Assembly: GCA_910585465.1 (NCBI GenBank)
Contig: CAJUEW010000008.1
Span: 1 to 64,000 of the forward strand
From: an uncultured Lachnospiraceae bacterium
GTDB lineage: Bacteria > Bacillota > Clostridia > Lachnospirales > Lachnospiraceae
Direction of reading: 5' to 3'
DNA length: 64,000 nucleotides
Part shown: positions 25,284 through 34,985 of the stretch, one piece after another
Position numbering within the stretch: the stretch's first letter is position 1
Layout of the letters: every line of letters starts with the position of its first letter
Translations under genes and position numbers: made by a program
Notes under the pieces: model-generated
Seen by the model: the letters and a program-made list of their open reading frames with translations, nothing else
Told to the model about the DNA's origin: nothing
Database searches by the model: none

Positions 25284-26132
25284 ATGCTTGAAGTTCGTAT
25301 TATAGGGGGTATGATAGGATTACTTTTTCATGTAGTAATTATTTTTGTTCTTGTTTCGTTTATACGAAGAAGAACAAATCCTGGTATGCCCCGGGGCGGC
25401 TATTGTCTCGCCCGGACCAGAGAACGTCTGATTTGTCTGGTATGGGCAGTTCTGCTGATCTTTTTTGCAGTCTGCCTGGGGGTCTACAGCTTTGTGCTTC
25501 TTACAGAAGACAAAGACGGATGGGATTACATGAATTATATTTATCTGGTCATCGGCCTTCTCGGTATGGCAGTCTGCACTGTCGCCGGCATTTATGAAGG
25601 CTATACGGCTATACGGGATTTTCTTTTTCCTGAAAAGAGCAGGCTTGCAGCCTCCATCCGCTCACAGCTTCCGCATCCTGACCTGGCTCCCGGCATTCAG
25701 GAGCTGTTCTCCATCGTAGATCAGGATATTGAAAAAAACGGAGAGTGGTTTGGCAAGGTAGCTGTTGGCAGAGAATGGGTACTGGGAGACGAGGCCAGCT
25801 ATATTCCCCATATCCGCGCAGTATTCGGGCGCGATGAGGTTCAGACTCATCATACGGGAAGAGGTACACAGCTTCGCCGGATTGTGCAGATCTATATTGT
25901 TGACAACCGGAGACAGGTTCAGATTACCTCCCTGCAAAATCCGCGGAAGCTGCACCTGCTTCTCTCCTGTCTGCGGCTTCGGGCGCCATTGGCATATTTT
26001 GGAGATTACAGAGAATACTCCGGATACTGCCATAAAACAGACACCGAATGGAGTGCTATGGAACGGGATTTCCAGCGCCGGCTCAGTCAGATGAAATATG
26101 AGGATGAGGCACGGCGGCGGACCAGATACTGA
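25284..26132 (+). CDS. Membrane protein of unknown function
   Basis: I do not recognise this 282-residue protein. It has three predicted membrane helices: residues about 5-27, 48-73 and 86-108. A soluble C-terminal domain of about 170 residues has the sequence FGKVAVGREWVLGDEASYIP and RRIVQIYIVDNRRQVQI, which resembles the beta-rich cytoplasmic domain of other uncharacterised Firmicute membrane proteins. AGGAG precedes the start, and a consensus promoter lies upstream, so it is expressed alone. Confidence 0.75.
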   Translation: MLEVRIIGGMIGLLFHVVIIFVLVSFIRRRTNPGMPRGGYCLARTRERLICLVWAVLLIFFAVCLGVYSFVLLTEDKDGWDYMNYIYLVIGLLGMAVCTVAGIYEGYTAIRDFLFPEKSRLAASIRSQLPHPDLAPGIQELFSIVDQDIEKNGEWFGKVAVGREWVLGDEASYIPHIRAVFGRDEVQTHHTGRGTQLRRIVQIYIVDNRRQVQITSLQNPRKLHLLLSCLRLRAPLAYFGDYREYSGYCHKTDTEWSAMERDFQRRLSQMKYEDEARRRTRY

Positions 26133-26176
26133 GCATGAATATTCAGAAAGGCAGCCTTTCCAAAGGCCTCGCAGCT

Positions 26177-26824
26177 TCAGCCTCCATAGATTTCCACGCC
26201 GTCAGTCCCTGACGCTTCCGTCAGGTAATAAACCAGATCCGATGCAATACCAACTACATTTTCCTCATGCATAAAATCCGTAATATTAGAGTCAAAAAGC
26301 ATATTTGCCTTAGAGGGAAATTCCTCATCTCCGTCCCAGAACAGAAGCGCAATATTTAAAAAAGGATAAGCCGGTATCACATAGCCGGCATCACCCTGGG
26401 GAAGGGCAGTACCGCCCAGCCTTTCACAGGCTTTCTTAAGCTCCTCTACATGTCCTGAAAAGCATTCCTCCACTCTCTTTAAAATAGTCTGCCGGTAAGC
26501 CTGCTCAAAAGGATATACACGCTTTACCTCCCGGAATGGTATCATTTCTCCCGATGCTTTGGGGTCAGGAATTGCATAATGGAACATATTATAAGTACCT
26601 ATGGCTGTGTTAAAGGTAACTTTTTTTCCAGGACTATCCACAAAGCTCAGTTCCCCGTTCATGCGGTCAATGCGGAGCTTATGACTATAATAAATCAGAT
26701 AAAGGGCCTGCGCGTCATACTCCAGACCAAATCTTTTGATCAGTTCCTCCTGATCCATCTGTAGGAATTTCTGTCTCCAGCTTTCCCGTACTTTATCATA
26801 GTTGGATTCATGTACCTTATTCAT
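26177..26824 (-). CDS. DUF3786 domain protein
   Basis: The 215-residue soluble protein shows the DUF3786 plan, with VESWRQKFL-like start, FGLEYDAQALYLIYYSHKLRIDR, and the end ALLFWDGDEEFPSKANMLFDSNITDFMH. The family is found in strict anaerobes, often with corrinoid or iron-sulfur proteins, but has no known activity. It is followed on the same strand by two nucleotidyltransferases, with a gap of about 70 bp to the nearest. Confidence 0.8.
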   Translation of the reverse strand: MNKVHESNYDKVRESWRQKFLQMDQEELIKRFGLEYDAQALYLIYYSHKLRIDRMNGELSFVDSPGKKVTFNTAIGTYNMFHYAIPDPKASGEMIPFREVKRVYPFEQAYRQTILKRVEECFSGHVEELKKACERLGGTALPQGDAGYVIPAYPFLNIALLFWDGDEEFPSKANMLFDSNITDFMHEENVVGIASDLVYYLTEASGTDGVEIYGG

Positions 26825-26895
26825 TATTCATACGCTCCTTTGTTATTCCTTCTTCATTATTATTTCTGTCCCTGATTTATCTTCAGTTCAGCCAT

Positions 26896-27699
26896 TCATG
26901 ACTGCTTACGAAAAGAAAGATTTTTCAGCATTTTTACAAACAGCCCGTCCAGCTCCTCCCAGCCACTCTTCCGGTCATCCTGCATTCCTTCCACTTTATG
27001 CTTATAAAACACAAGCTTTTCCTCTATATAATCATTCAGCTTATCAATTCTCTTCCCCTTTTCTGTTTCCGCCATCTGCATTTTTATCTGAACAAGCCGA
27101 TCCACTACAGGCCCCATATCAGCCTCCAGCATTTCATCTGCCAACTCCCTGAAAAGCACCGGAGGCGGACACAGACGCGTATCTATCCATTTACACGCAA
27201 GAATCGGCCGCAGCACATAAAAATACTTTTTGTATTTCACAGTATCGTCCATCAGATACTCGCTGTAATTTTTACGCGCAGTCCCATAATAATGGTACAT
27301 GGCAGATTTACAGGAAAAATAGGAATTGGCCACCTCCATCACCTGCATCCACTCCGGTGTGGTCTTATAGACAACCGGAGAATTGGCCCATTCAAACAAG
27401 GTTGCGTTGGATTTATAAAAATGCTGAAGTACCTTGGACAAATCCCATCCGGTGATATCCAGCGTCTCATCCAGCCTCCAGTTGATAAAATCCTTCTTTT
27501 CTCTCAGGCTCAGGTAATGCTCCATAGGCCTTATGTATACAAAACGGACATCATAATCGCTGTCCGGCGAAGCAAACCCCCATGCCCGGCTGCCGGATTC
27601 CACTGCGTGGATAATTCTGACATGTTCCTTTTCCTCTATTTCTCTGAGTATGGAACAGACCAGCTTCTCTGCCGTCCCCTCGTAATCCTTATATCTCAT
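26896..27699 (-). CDS. RlaP-type nucleotidyltransferase (downstream member of a pair)
   Basis: The 267-residue protein has a minimal nucleotidyltransferase core: SGSRAWGFASPDSDYDVRFVYI, with the Asp pair DSDYD as metal ligands, and a helical C-terminal half. This matches the RlaP/YcgL-like family (Pfam 10127), first noted near T4-type RNA ligases. Its start codon overlaps the stop of the preceding gene by 11 bases. Substrate is unknown; nucleic-acid end processing or protein nucleotidylation are possibilities, not evidence. Confidence 0.82.
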   Translation of the reverse strand: MRYKDYEGTAEKLVCSILREIEEKEHVRIIHAVESGSRAWGFASPDSDYDVRFVYIRPMEHYLSLREKKDFINWRLDETLDITGWDLSKVLQHFYKSNATLFEWANSPVVYKTTPEWMQVMEVANSYFSCKSAMYHYYGTARKNYSEYLMDDTVKYKKYFYVLRPILACKWIDTRLCPPPVLFRELADEMLEADMGPVVDRLVQIKMQMAETEKGKRIDKLNDYIEEKLVFYKHKVEGMQDDRKSGWEELDGLFVKMLKNLSFRKQS

Positions 27700-28708
27700 C
27701 CTTTACTACCTTATCATTCACAGACATCACATATTCCTGCACCCTCGCCATATCCGGCTCCTCCTGTAAGATCGTATGCTCCGCCGCATAGTTCAGCTTC
27801 TTTTCATAATCTGTCACAATCTCGTAAAACTCTTCCCGGAACGTGCCGTCGTTCTTCTGGTAATCTCCCCTGCGGATGCCCAGAAGCAAATCATGCTCAT
27901 TCTCACGATAAGTATTGACCTCTCCCTTTTCCAGAATATCAACTGCCATCATAAACAGGCGGACCAGATGCATGGCATGCTTATTCAAATGATTGTCGTC
28001 CTTTTTCTTATTCCGTTTTCCAATCTTATCATAATCCTTTACAATATTGTTCATCTCATTCCACATGTTTTTATAATCACGCAGAGGATAATGCTGCAGA
28101 CTCACATCCATAAACATTTCTGTCTCCAGTTCCGGATGCACGGCCTTATCTGTATAAATCCTCACTGCCCCGGCTTCAAACCGTTCATAGCGATTTTTAA
28201 AATCATGCATGGCATTTTTAACGGAATTAAAAATATGCTGTTCCTTTTCACTCTGCGGATAAACATCCCTCGCCAGCGCATTCTGTAATCTTCTAAGCTG
28301 GGCATCCGCATAGCCTCCAAAGGAATGAATTGCCCTTCTGGACAAAAACAGACCAGTATTGGCAATCAGCTCCTTTCCCAGAGGATTCAGATAAAGATAA
28401 TGCTCCGGCCTAAGGCCCAGAAGCTCCACCGTATTCGGATTGCAGCTAAGCAGGAGAGTTATCATCTTACGAAAGGCATAGATTGTCGTATCTGTATCAG
28501 GATCTACATACTGTTCAAATTCCGTAAGGCCAATTAGGTCTGATTTCCGGTTCAGAGTCACTCCCCTTATATCAATATCACTGTCTTCATTGTCGGTCCC
28601 GTAGGAATAGCTCCCTGCAAGCCCAAGCAGAATCACATGCCTTCCCAGATGCTCATTATTTTTTATAAAATCATATTCTCTGCCTTTTAAAACAGCCGAA
28701 TAATCCAT
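27689..28708 (-). CDS. RlaP-type nucleotidyltransferase (upstream member of a pair)
   Basis: The 339-residue protein has the core GLAGSYSYGTDNEDSDIDIRGV, with metal-binding DSDID, then a helical region with LSCNPNTVELLGLRPEHYL. The central helix HLNKHAMHLVRLFMMAVDIL is also typical of RlaP proteins. It is a paralogue of the following gene rather than a duplication product, since they are weakly similar outside the core. GAGG precedes ATG 28708; a GTG at 28717 is a less likely start. The tight overlap implies the two act together. Confidence 0.82.
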   Translation of the reverse strand: MDYSAVLKGREYDFIKNNEHLGRHVILLGLAGSYSYGTDNEDSDIDIRGVTLNRKSDLIGLTEFEQYVDPDTDTTIYAFRKMITLLLSCNPNTVELLGLRPEHYLYLNPLGKELIANTGLFLSRRAIHSFGGYADAQLRRLQNALARDVYPQSEKEQHIFNSVKNAMHDFKNRYERFEAGAVRIYTDKAVHPELETEMFMDVSLQHYPLRDYKNMWNEMNNIVKDYDKIGKRNKKKDDNHLNKHAMHLVRLFMMAVDILEKGEVNTYRENEHDLLLGIRRGDYQKNDGTFREEFYEIVTDYEKKLNYAAEHTILQEEPDMARVQEYVMSVNDKVVKDEI

Positions 28709-28749
28709 GCCTTTCACCCTCTTCCCGGTAATTTTTTAATGTCCGGCTC

Positions 28750-30783
28750 CTATGTAAGCTCCTTTTCCGGCTGCATTTCCTCCAGTATTTTCACGCCCCA
28801 TGGCTCAATAGTGAAGGTCTCCTGTCTTTTAAGCTCACTTCCTGACAACAGCTCCCTGCTGTCAGAAGGTCCGCAGTCTGCAGTCTGCCTTTGGGCAGAA
28901 TAGTTAAGGTAAAAGCATACAGTTCTCCCAAAGTCATTTTTCCCTTTTCTTACAATAACAGGAAATCTTTCTTCCGTGCGCTCCACTCCTGCCTCCTTAA
29001 GCAGATCATCCAGAAGCCGTTCCAGAACCGTCTTACTGAGCATACAGCCCACATAAACGGCCTTTCCTTTCCCATATTCATTTTTAGTAACCGCAGCATA
29101 GCGCTTCCAATTATAATGTTCATAGGATGCCAGAACCTCTGCACTGTCCGGCTCCAGTAATTCCATAAATGCTTTTACTTCCCTGTCCCCGGATTCTTCT
29201 GCTATTTTTCCTGATATCTTCACCCCCTGGGGGAAGGTAAACTGATGATACTTAATTCCCAGGCAGCGGCCTAAAATATGCGGCTGCAGCTCATGGCTGA
29301 CCTTTACATTTTCATTGGCAAAGCCTGTTTTAAAGGTTGCAAGCAGATTTCCTCCATCCCGGACATATTGATTCAGCTTTTCCAGCAGAATATCCGGTGC
29401 CGCATAAAGGGCAGGTACTATAATCACTCTGTACTGACCAAAATTCTCTGATTCCGGCCAAAGGAAGTCACACTCCACATTCATCCCATATAATGTATCA
29501 TAGATCCAGCGGACAACATCATTATAACCAATGCCGTTATTGCCTGCTGCCGTTGCTTCAATTCCAAACCATTTTAATGCGGTCAGAGCCTCGTTGCTGA
29601 CAAGGACTGCCACATCATTTTTCTTCTTCAGATTTACAAGACGGCTGCCTGTCTCCAGAAACTCCCTCCCGATAACACATGCTTCCCGATATGTATCGTT
29701 CTCCTGAAAATCATGACTGAGCACTCCCTTCCAGTAAGTCTCAAAGGAATTATGGATAGAATGCCAGTGCCAGTACATCACACTGTTGGAGCCGGAAGCT
29801 ATATGACTGTATGCCTGTAAACGCAGCTGTCCCTTGTAAGGCGTCCAGTCCAGATATCCCTGTGCCTGCGTCTCAAGCACCAGGTAATTATCCTGCTTCA
29901 GCGAACGGGCTATATCGCCTCCAAAAGCAATTTCCGCCCCGGTCAGTCTGTCCTGAGACGGATGATAAATATCCGCGCCTGCGACGCTCAGACATTTGCA
30001 GGCATGATATTGACTGACATCCGGCTGAACTCCGTAAGAATATCCCCGCCATTCAAAATCAAAATTGTGGGTAATAAACTGGTCTTCCCTCCGGTATTCA
30101 TTCACAATATCTGCCTGCCAGCTCAGGAACTCGTCTACCAGCATCCTCTGGAATTTTTCAAATTCCGCCCCCAGACTTCCGTTGATGGTTCCTCTCACGT
30201 CAGGAAAATCCTCCCAGGCATTGACGCGGTTGCTCCAATAGTCCAGTCCGAATTCATGGTTCATGGCATCCAGACTGTTGCTGAACTTCTTTCTCAAATA
30301 CTTTACAAATCTCTCCTGTACGTTTTTTCCCGCGGTTCCGTAATACTTTGTCTCATTATCCAGCTGAAAGCCAATGACACATTTTCTGTGGGCAGTACAT
30401 TTCATCAGCTGGCGGATCACCCGCTCACTGTAATGGCGGTATGCCGGATGAGTAATATCCATAATCTGGCGCGCTCCGTAAATCCCTCTTCCCTTCACCG
30501 TAACAGCCAGAATATCCGGATAGGACTTGATCATCCATGTAGGGACCGCATAAGTAGGCGTGCCGATAATTACACCGATTCCCGCCTCTTCCATAGCATC
30601 CACAACCCGTTCCACATGAGAAAAATCAAAGACACCCTCCTGCGGTTCACAGGTGCTCCATGTTGACTCAGCGATCCGCACTGTATTGATCCCTGCCTTT
30701 TTCATCATCTCAATATCTTTGCCCAGCCTTTCATACGGCATATACTCGTCATAATAGGCTGCTCCGAAAAGAAGTCTTTTCAT
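28750..30783 (-). CDS. Beta-galactosidase, glycoside hydrolase family 42
   Basis: The 677-residue enzyme has the GH42 N-terminal TIM barrel beginning FGAAYYDEY, the acid/base Glu144 in GFQLDNETKYYG and the probable nucleophile Glu304 in YLVLETQAQG. A trimerisation domain and C-terminal beta domain follow. It lacks a signal peptide, so it acts in the cytoplasm on imported galactosides. No transporter is adjacent. An AraC-GyrI regulator lies upstream on the same strand, but there is a 157-bp gap, and the link is uncertain. Length is normal. Confidence 0.92.
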   Translation of the reverse strand: MKRLLFGAAYYDEYMPYERLGKDIEMMKKAGINTVRIAESTWSTCEPQEGVFDFSHVERVVDAMEEAGIGVIIGTPTYAVPTWMIKSYPDILAVTVKGRGIYGARQIMDITHPAYRHYSERVIRQLMKCTAHRKCVIGFQLDNETKYYGTAGKNVQERFVKYLRKKFSNSLDAMNHEFGLDYWSNRVNAWEDFPDVRGTINGSLGAEFEKFQRMLVDEFLSWQADIVNEYRREDQFITHNFDFEWRGYSYGVQPDVSQYHACKCLSVAGADIYHPSQDRLTGAEIAFGGDIARSLKQDNYLVLETQAQGYLDWTPYKGQLRLQAYSHIASGSNSVMYWHWHSIHNSFETYWKGVLSHDFQENDTYREACVIGREFLETGSRLVNLKKKNDVAVLVSNEALTALKWFGIEATAAGNNGIGYNDVVRWIYDTLYGMNVECDFLWPESENFGQYRVIIVPALYAAPDILLEKLNQYVRDGGNLLATFKTGFANENVKVSHELQPHILGRCLGIKYHQFTFPQGVKISGKIAEESGDREVKAFMELLEPDSAEVLASYEHYNWKRYAAVTKNEYGKGKAVYVGCMLSKTVLERLLDDLLKEAGVERTEERFPVIVRKGKNDFGRTVCFYLNYSAQRQTADCGPSDSRELLSGSELKRQETFTIEPWGVKILEEMQPEKELT

Positions 30784-30940
30784 ATGTGAAATCCCCCTTC
30801 AGTTTATAGAAAATCCTGTTGCTTTGCATTGGTGCTATGAAAAAGTATATAAGTAAAACTATCTTTATTAATTCTGTGTGATACAATTATAGCACAGCCC
30901 CTGTTTCCGTCAATAAACTATTTTTCTGAGAGCTGTTTTA

Positions 30941-31789
30941 TTATAAGTGTTTTGTTACAGGTATCCATACCTCATACTGTGCATTCTGCGGATCAGGGTT
31001 TAAATAGACCTCGATATCAGGAGCATTGGCATATTCATATCCCGAAGTCGGAAGCCATTCCGTCACAATGCGGTTCTCCAGCTCCTGAACGGACTGACTT
31101 GTTCCTGTGCCTGAAAAGACTGCCCAGACAGACGCAGGCACCATATATTCTTCAAATTCGCCCCTTTCCTTTGTACTTGCAACAGCAATAAAATACTTCC
31201 ACTGCTCTTCATCATTACAGACACTTACCCCTAAAAGCCCTGCCGGCTGCGCATCCATCATTCCGGCAAGCTTCTGTATCGTGCCATTTACAGACGCAGC
31301 CTGCCACATTCCCGGTACAATCGTAAAATTATTTTCAATCTCTTTGTACAGCGGTGCAGACACACCGATAATCCGAAAAGCCTCTCTTGTCTCAATACGA
31401 TAATTCATTTCTTCCACTCCTTTTACAGCAATCTTGAATGTGATAGGAGGAAAAGACTTTACTGATACCCCCTCTCCGCGGACCGAGGAGGGAGCAATTC
31501 CGTGAACAGACTGAAACGCTCTGTTAAATGCTGTGGGAGAACGGTAGCCATATTTCTCCGCAACATCTATTACTTTTTCATTTCCGTCCTGCAAATCCAC
31601 TGCCGCCAGAGACATTTTTCTTCTGCGGATATATTCTGATAAGGTAACACCCGCCATGTAAGTAAACATTCTTTGAAAATGATATGCAGAACAACAGGCA
31701 ATTTTGCCAAGCTGTCCGTAATCAATTTCACTTGTCAAATGCTCCTCTATATAGTTCATGCTCTGGTTTAATCTTTCCACCCATTCCAT
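30941..31789 (-). CDS. AraC family regulator with GyrI-like effector domain
   Basis: The 282-residue protein has an N-terminal AraC double helix-turn-helix (about 8-105; ACCSAYHFQRMFTYMAGVTL and YGYRSPTAFNRAFQSVHG). A GyrI/SoxS-like small-molecule-binding domain covers residues about 120-282 (RIIGVSAPL, PASVWAVFSGTGT, IEVYLNPDP). This is the Rob/BmrR-type layout used to sense hydrophobic drugs or metabolites. AAGGAGG precedes the start. Target genes are not clear from context. Confidence 0.9.
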   Translation of the reverse strand: MEWVERLNQSMNYIEEHLTSEIDYGQLGKIACCSAYHFQRMFTYMAGVTLSEYIRRRKMSLAAVDLQDGNEKVIDVAEKYGYRSPTAFNRAFQSVHGIAPSSVRGEGVSVKSFPPITFKIAVKGVEEMNYRIETREAFRIIGVSAPLYKEIENNFTIVPGMWQAASVNGTIQKLAGMMDAQPAGLLGVSVCNDEEQWKYFIAVASTKERGEFEEYMVPASVWAVFSGTGTSQSVQELENRIVTEWLPTSGYEYANAPDIEVYLNPDPQNAQYEVWIPVTKHL

Positions 31790-31928
31790 TGTAAGACCTC
31801 CTTAACTACACTTTACAATTATAAAACAGATTCCTGCATTTTTCCTCTCAATATCTGCACAAAAAGGAGAGGCTTCCACTCTCAGACCCGTCTGCCCGCA
31901 TCCCCTGCAGCCATCCATACACCGGAAG

Positions 31929-32957
31929 CTACAATTTCATTTCCCCGAATGTGTCAGCCATTCCGCCTGCAAAACTCCACTGTCTTTCCATATACCCTTT
32001 CAGTTTTCCCGTATTTTTTTTATATTCCTCATAAACCATCTCAGGAGCGTCAAAATAATCGGAAACTGCGCAGGCAGCCTGATATCCGCTTTCCATACCT
32101 CCGGAGATTCCTTCCCCCATAGGATTAAGAAAGCCTGCCGTTTCTCCTGCAAATAAAACCCGCCCCACACCGTAATCTACAGGACAGCCAGGACGAATAC
32201 AGGGCATCAGCCACCTTTCGGCTTTTACCTGTTCATCAATCTGCAGAGCATGTCTGTTTTTCATATAATCAATAAACCGGTCATAAAAGTATTTGATTCT
32301 GCCGGCATCCCTGACAGCCACTCCTAATACTAAAAGATTATCTTTCACATTAAACCATGCATCATATTCCGATAATTCAGGCTGTAAATAAGCATAAAAA
32401 TAGTGATAATCCAAATGAATGCTCCCTTTATTAAACGTCTGAAAGGTGGTAATATACTGGGGGGTATGTTTCAACATTTTTTTCTTTATAGCTCCCGTAA
32501 CGCCTTCACAGTCAATTACATACTTTGCCTCTTCTGTGCAGATACCCGTACCCCTGAGCGTAACTGTCACAACGCCGTTATTTTCCCTGCAAAGCACAGC
32601 CGCCGTACCGTCCCTGAGTTCCGCCCCGTTCTCAGCCGCCTTCCGCGCAAGCCAGTCATCAAAGGAACTGCGCCATACATTCAGCCCGGGCTGTTCAAAA
32701 CAGAACTCTTTTCCTTTGTCATCTGTAAAAATCATTCCCCGGCTTTTGGCGGGAGTACACATTACGGAAGCAGGAACAGCTTCTCCAAAATATGTCTGCA
32801 CTAAATCTATGGACCTTTTAATTAGCTGGCCTGAACAGGATTTATACCTGGGCATTTTAAATTTCTCAACTAAAAGTACCTTTTTACCTTTTTCAGCCAA
32901 TATTTTTGCCGCTGTGCTGCCCGTCGGCCCGGCACCGATTATAATTACATCATACAT
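31929..32957 (-). CDS. FAD-dependent oxidoreductase, geranylgeranyl reductase family
   Basis: The 342-residue flavoprotein has the dinucleotide-binding start DVIIIGAGPTGSTAAKILAEKG, CSGQLIKRS for the family's early Cys-containing loop, and the second FAD motif VLFAGETAGFLNPMGEGISGGMESG. Members reduce isoprenoid chains or act on other unsaturated substrates. In Clostridia, they often stand alone, as here. It is divergent from the sigma-factor gene across about 285 bp. Confidence 0.85.
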   Translation of the reverse strand: MYDVIIIGAGPTGSTAAKILAEKGKKVLLVEKFKMPRYKSCSGQLIKRSIDLVQTYFGEAVPASVMCTPAKSRGMIFTDDKGKEFCFEQPGLNVWRSSFDDWLARKAAENGAELRDGTAAVLCRENNGVVTVTLRGTGICTEEAKYVIDCEGVTGAIKKKMLKHTPQYITTFQTFNKGSIHLDYHYFYAYLQPELSEYDAWFNVKDNLLVLGVAVRDAGRIKYFYDRFIDYMKNRHALQIDEQVKAERWLMPCIRPGCPVDYGVGRVLFAGETAGFLNPMGEGISGGMESGYQAACAVSDYFDAPEMVYEEYKKNTGKLKGYMERQWSFAGGMADTFGEMKL

Positions 32958-33243
32958 GTTTCTTCAGATCCTTTCCCGGCAAATTCTTCTGAATTTCCTA
33001 TGTCATATGCCCGCCCAAAATCCGGTCATACTTTGTTAAAATTTTAAATTACATTATAGCAAAACAGCTCCTGCTTTACAATCAGGTGACAATCAGGCAG
33101 ATTATTTTGCTTTTCCTGTCACACGAACCCAGCAGGACTGTCTAAATAAAAAAGCACATATAAAAGGCTCAGGTTTCCGCAAGATATCAATTTTGCAGAA
33201 ACTCAAAATAAAAATGTGCTTGCCAAATTCAGGAGGTAATATT
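32958..33243. other. Divergent intergenic region between oxidoreductase and ECF sigma gene
   Basis: The 286 bases must hold promoters for both directions. I do not see a convincing sigma-A promoter or operator and no gene. Confidence 0.4.
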
Positions 33244-34095
33244 ATGAGTACAGAAACAAACAAAGAACTGTCCGTCCTTATCGACCAGGCTACTGCCGGG
33301 GATAAGGCGGCGCTGGAAACATTGATCGTCAATGTTCAGGATTTGATTTTCAACCTTTCCCTGCGGATGCTGGGTTCTTTTCCCGATGCAGAGGATGCCA
33401 CACAGGATATTATTCTGAAAATCATTACCCATCTGTCAACATTCAAAAAAGAAAGCGCTTTTTCAACCTGGGTATTCCGTATCGCCGCCAACCACTTGAT
33501 AAACTATAAAAAGCATATGTTTGCCAAATATCCGCTGAGCTTTGAATATTACGGAAATGATATAGAACATGCGGACATTCATGAACTTCCCGACCTGACC
33601 CAAAATGTTGAAAAATCTATTCTGGCAGAGGAACTAAAGCTGTCATGTACGAATGTCATGCTGCAGTGCCTGGATACAGAAAGCCGCTGTATCTTTATTT
33701 TAGGCACAATGTTTAAGATTGACAGCCGGATTGCCGGCGATATTCTTGGCATAACCCCGGAAGCATACCGGCAGCGTCTTTCCAGAATACGCAGGAAAAT
33801 GGCAGATTTTCTCTCTGATTACTGCGGCGAATATGGAAATGGAAAATGCCGGTGCAAAGACAGACTCAACTATGCAATTCAAAGCCACCGGCTCAATCCC
33901 GGTGTATTGGATTATACAGGCTCATCAGTAATTTCCATGGACAAAATGCTTCAGTTCAAACAGGCAATGGAGGAAATTGACGATTTATCCGGACAGTTCT
34001 CCTTTTGCAAAACCTATGAGTCACCCGAAAAGATCCGGCAGTTTTTTCAGGAGTTCCTCAATTCTGCCACATTGTCTGCCATTAAATGCCTTTAG
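33244..34095 (+). CDS. ECF-type RNA polymerase sigma factor with a C-terminal extension
   Basis: The first 185 residues of this 283-residue protein form an ECF sigma factor. Sigma-2 has DAEDATQDIILKIITHLSTF and STWVFRIAANHLINYKK; sigma-4 has IAGDILGITPEAYRQRLSRIRRKM. About 95 further residues include a Cys motif (GKCRCKDRLNYAI) and helical sequence with QFFQEFLNSAT, not part of a normal sigma factor. This tail may be a sensor in place of an anti-sigma partner, none of which is encoded nearby. ATG 33244 follows AGGAGG. A DUF2461 gene begins 14 bp downstream. Confidence 0.85.
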   Translation: MSTETNKELSVLIDQATAGDKAALETLIVNVQDLIFNLSLRMLGSFPDAEDATQDIILKIITHLSTFKKESAFSTWVFRIAANHLINYKKHMFAKYPLSFEYYGNDIEHADIHELPDLTQNVEKSILAEELKLSCTNVMLQCLDTESRCIFILGTMFKIDSRIAGDILGITPEAYRQRLSRIRRKMADFLSDYCGEYGNGKCRCKDRLNYAIQSHRLNPGVLDYTGSSVISMDKMLQFKQAMEEIDDLSGQFSFCKTYESPEKIRQFFQEFLNSATLSAIKCL

Positions 34096-34109
34096 GAGAT
34101 ATCCATATT

Positions 34110-34793
34110 ATGAATACAGAATTAATTTTAAGTTATCTTTCTTCTTTAAGTGAAAATAATAACCGGGAATGGTATCATGCGCATAAAGCGGACTATCAGG
34201 CTGCCAATGGGGAATTTGAGACACTTTTACAGGAATTGATATGGAAGATCGGGGAAACAAATAAAAGCATCCTTTCCTGCAATCCAAAAAATCTGACCTT
34301 TAAGCTGGTAAGGGATACCCGCTTCAGTCATGATAAGTCCCCTTATAACCCAGTATTCCGCGCTCATATTTCTCCCTGCGGTAAACTTCCGATCCCTGTA
34401 GGATACTACTTAATGATAAAACCAGGTGATCGGTCCTTCTTAGGCGGCGGGCTTTTTGCAGATATGTTCAAGGAAGCCACAGCGATGGTGCGCGATTACT
34501 TAACGGCATATCCGGAAGAATGGGAACACATCACAGAAGCAGCAGATTTTAAAAAGCTTTTCCGGGTACAGGGAACAGCACTAAAAAGGGTTCCAGGCGG
34601 CTACAATAAGGATCATCCCTGTGCAGAATATTTAAAATATAAAAGCTGGTATCTGGAATATCCGGTTAAAGATGATGTAATAAAAAATGGGGACAGCTTT
34701 GTCTCTTTAGCTGCAGAGATATTTACAAAAATGGATCCATTTAACGCTTATCTGAACCGTGCGCTTGCAGATTTTCGTATGCCGTCAAGATGA
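34110..34793 (+). CDS. DUF2461 family protein
   Basis: The 227-residue protein matches the DUF2461 (TIGR02453) plan: a start with NREWYHAHKADYQAA, the conserved KLVRDTRFSHDKSPYNPVFRAHIS and GGGLFADM, and an end with ADFRMPSR. The biochemical role is unknown. It sits directly behind the sigma-factor gene with its own AGGAGATAT site and ends at a strong terminator, so the two form one transcript. Confidence 0.88.
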   Translation: MNTELILSYLSSLSENNNREWYHAHKADYQAANGEFETLLQELIWKIGETNKSILSCNPKNLTFKLVRDTRFSHDKSPYNPVFRAHISPCGKLPIPVGYYLMIKPGDRSFLGGGLFADMFKEATAMVRDYLTAYPEEWEHITEAADFKKLFRVQGTALKRVPGGYNKDHPCAEYLKYKSWYLEYPVKDDVIKNGDSFVSLAAEIFTKMDPFNAYLNRALADFRMPSR

Positions 34794-34860
34794 AGGCCGA
34801 AAACCACCCTGGCCTGTTACATCCTGCCCGGTGTGTTAACTGCACAGAATACGGGAAAAT

Positions 34861-34900
34861 AAAAAGGGGCCGGCCCTATTCAGGCGCCGGCTCCTTTTTT
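34861..34900 (+). terminator. Rho-independent terminator of the sigma/DUF2461 transcript
   Basis: AAAAAGGGGCCGGC pairs with GCCGGCTCCTTTTT (one G-U) around an 11-nt loop, followed by T residues. Confidence 0.85.
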
Positions 34901-34985
34901 ATCTGGTAATATTTTACCGGAGCATATCTGTGCTCCTCTTTCTGTGAAATCCCGGGAAACCCAAACGCCGATGCTGCTCTATCAG

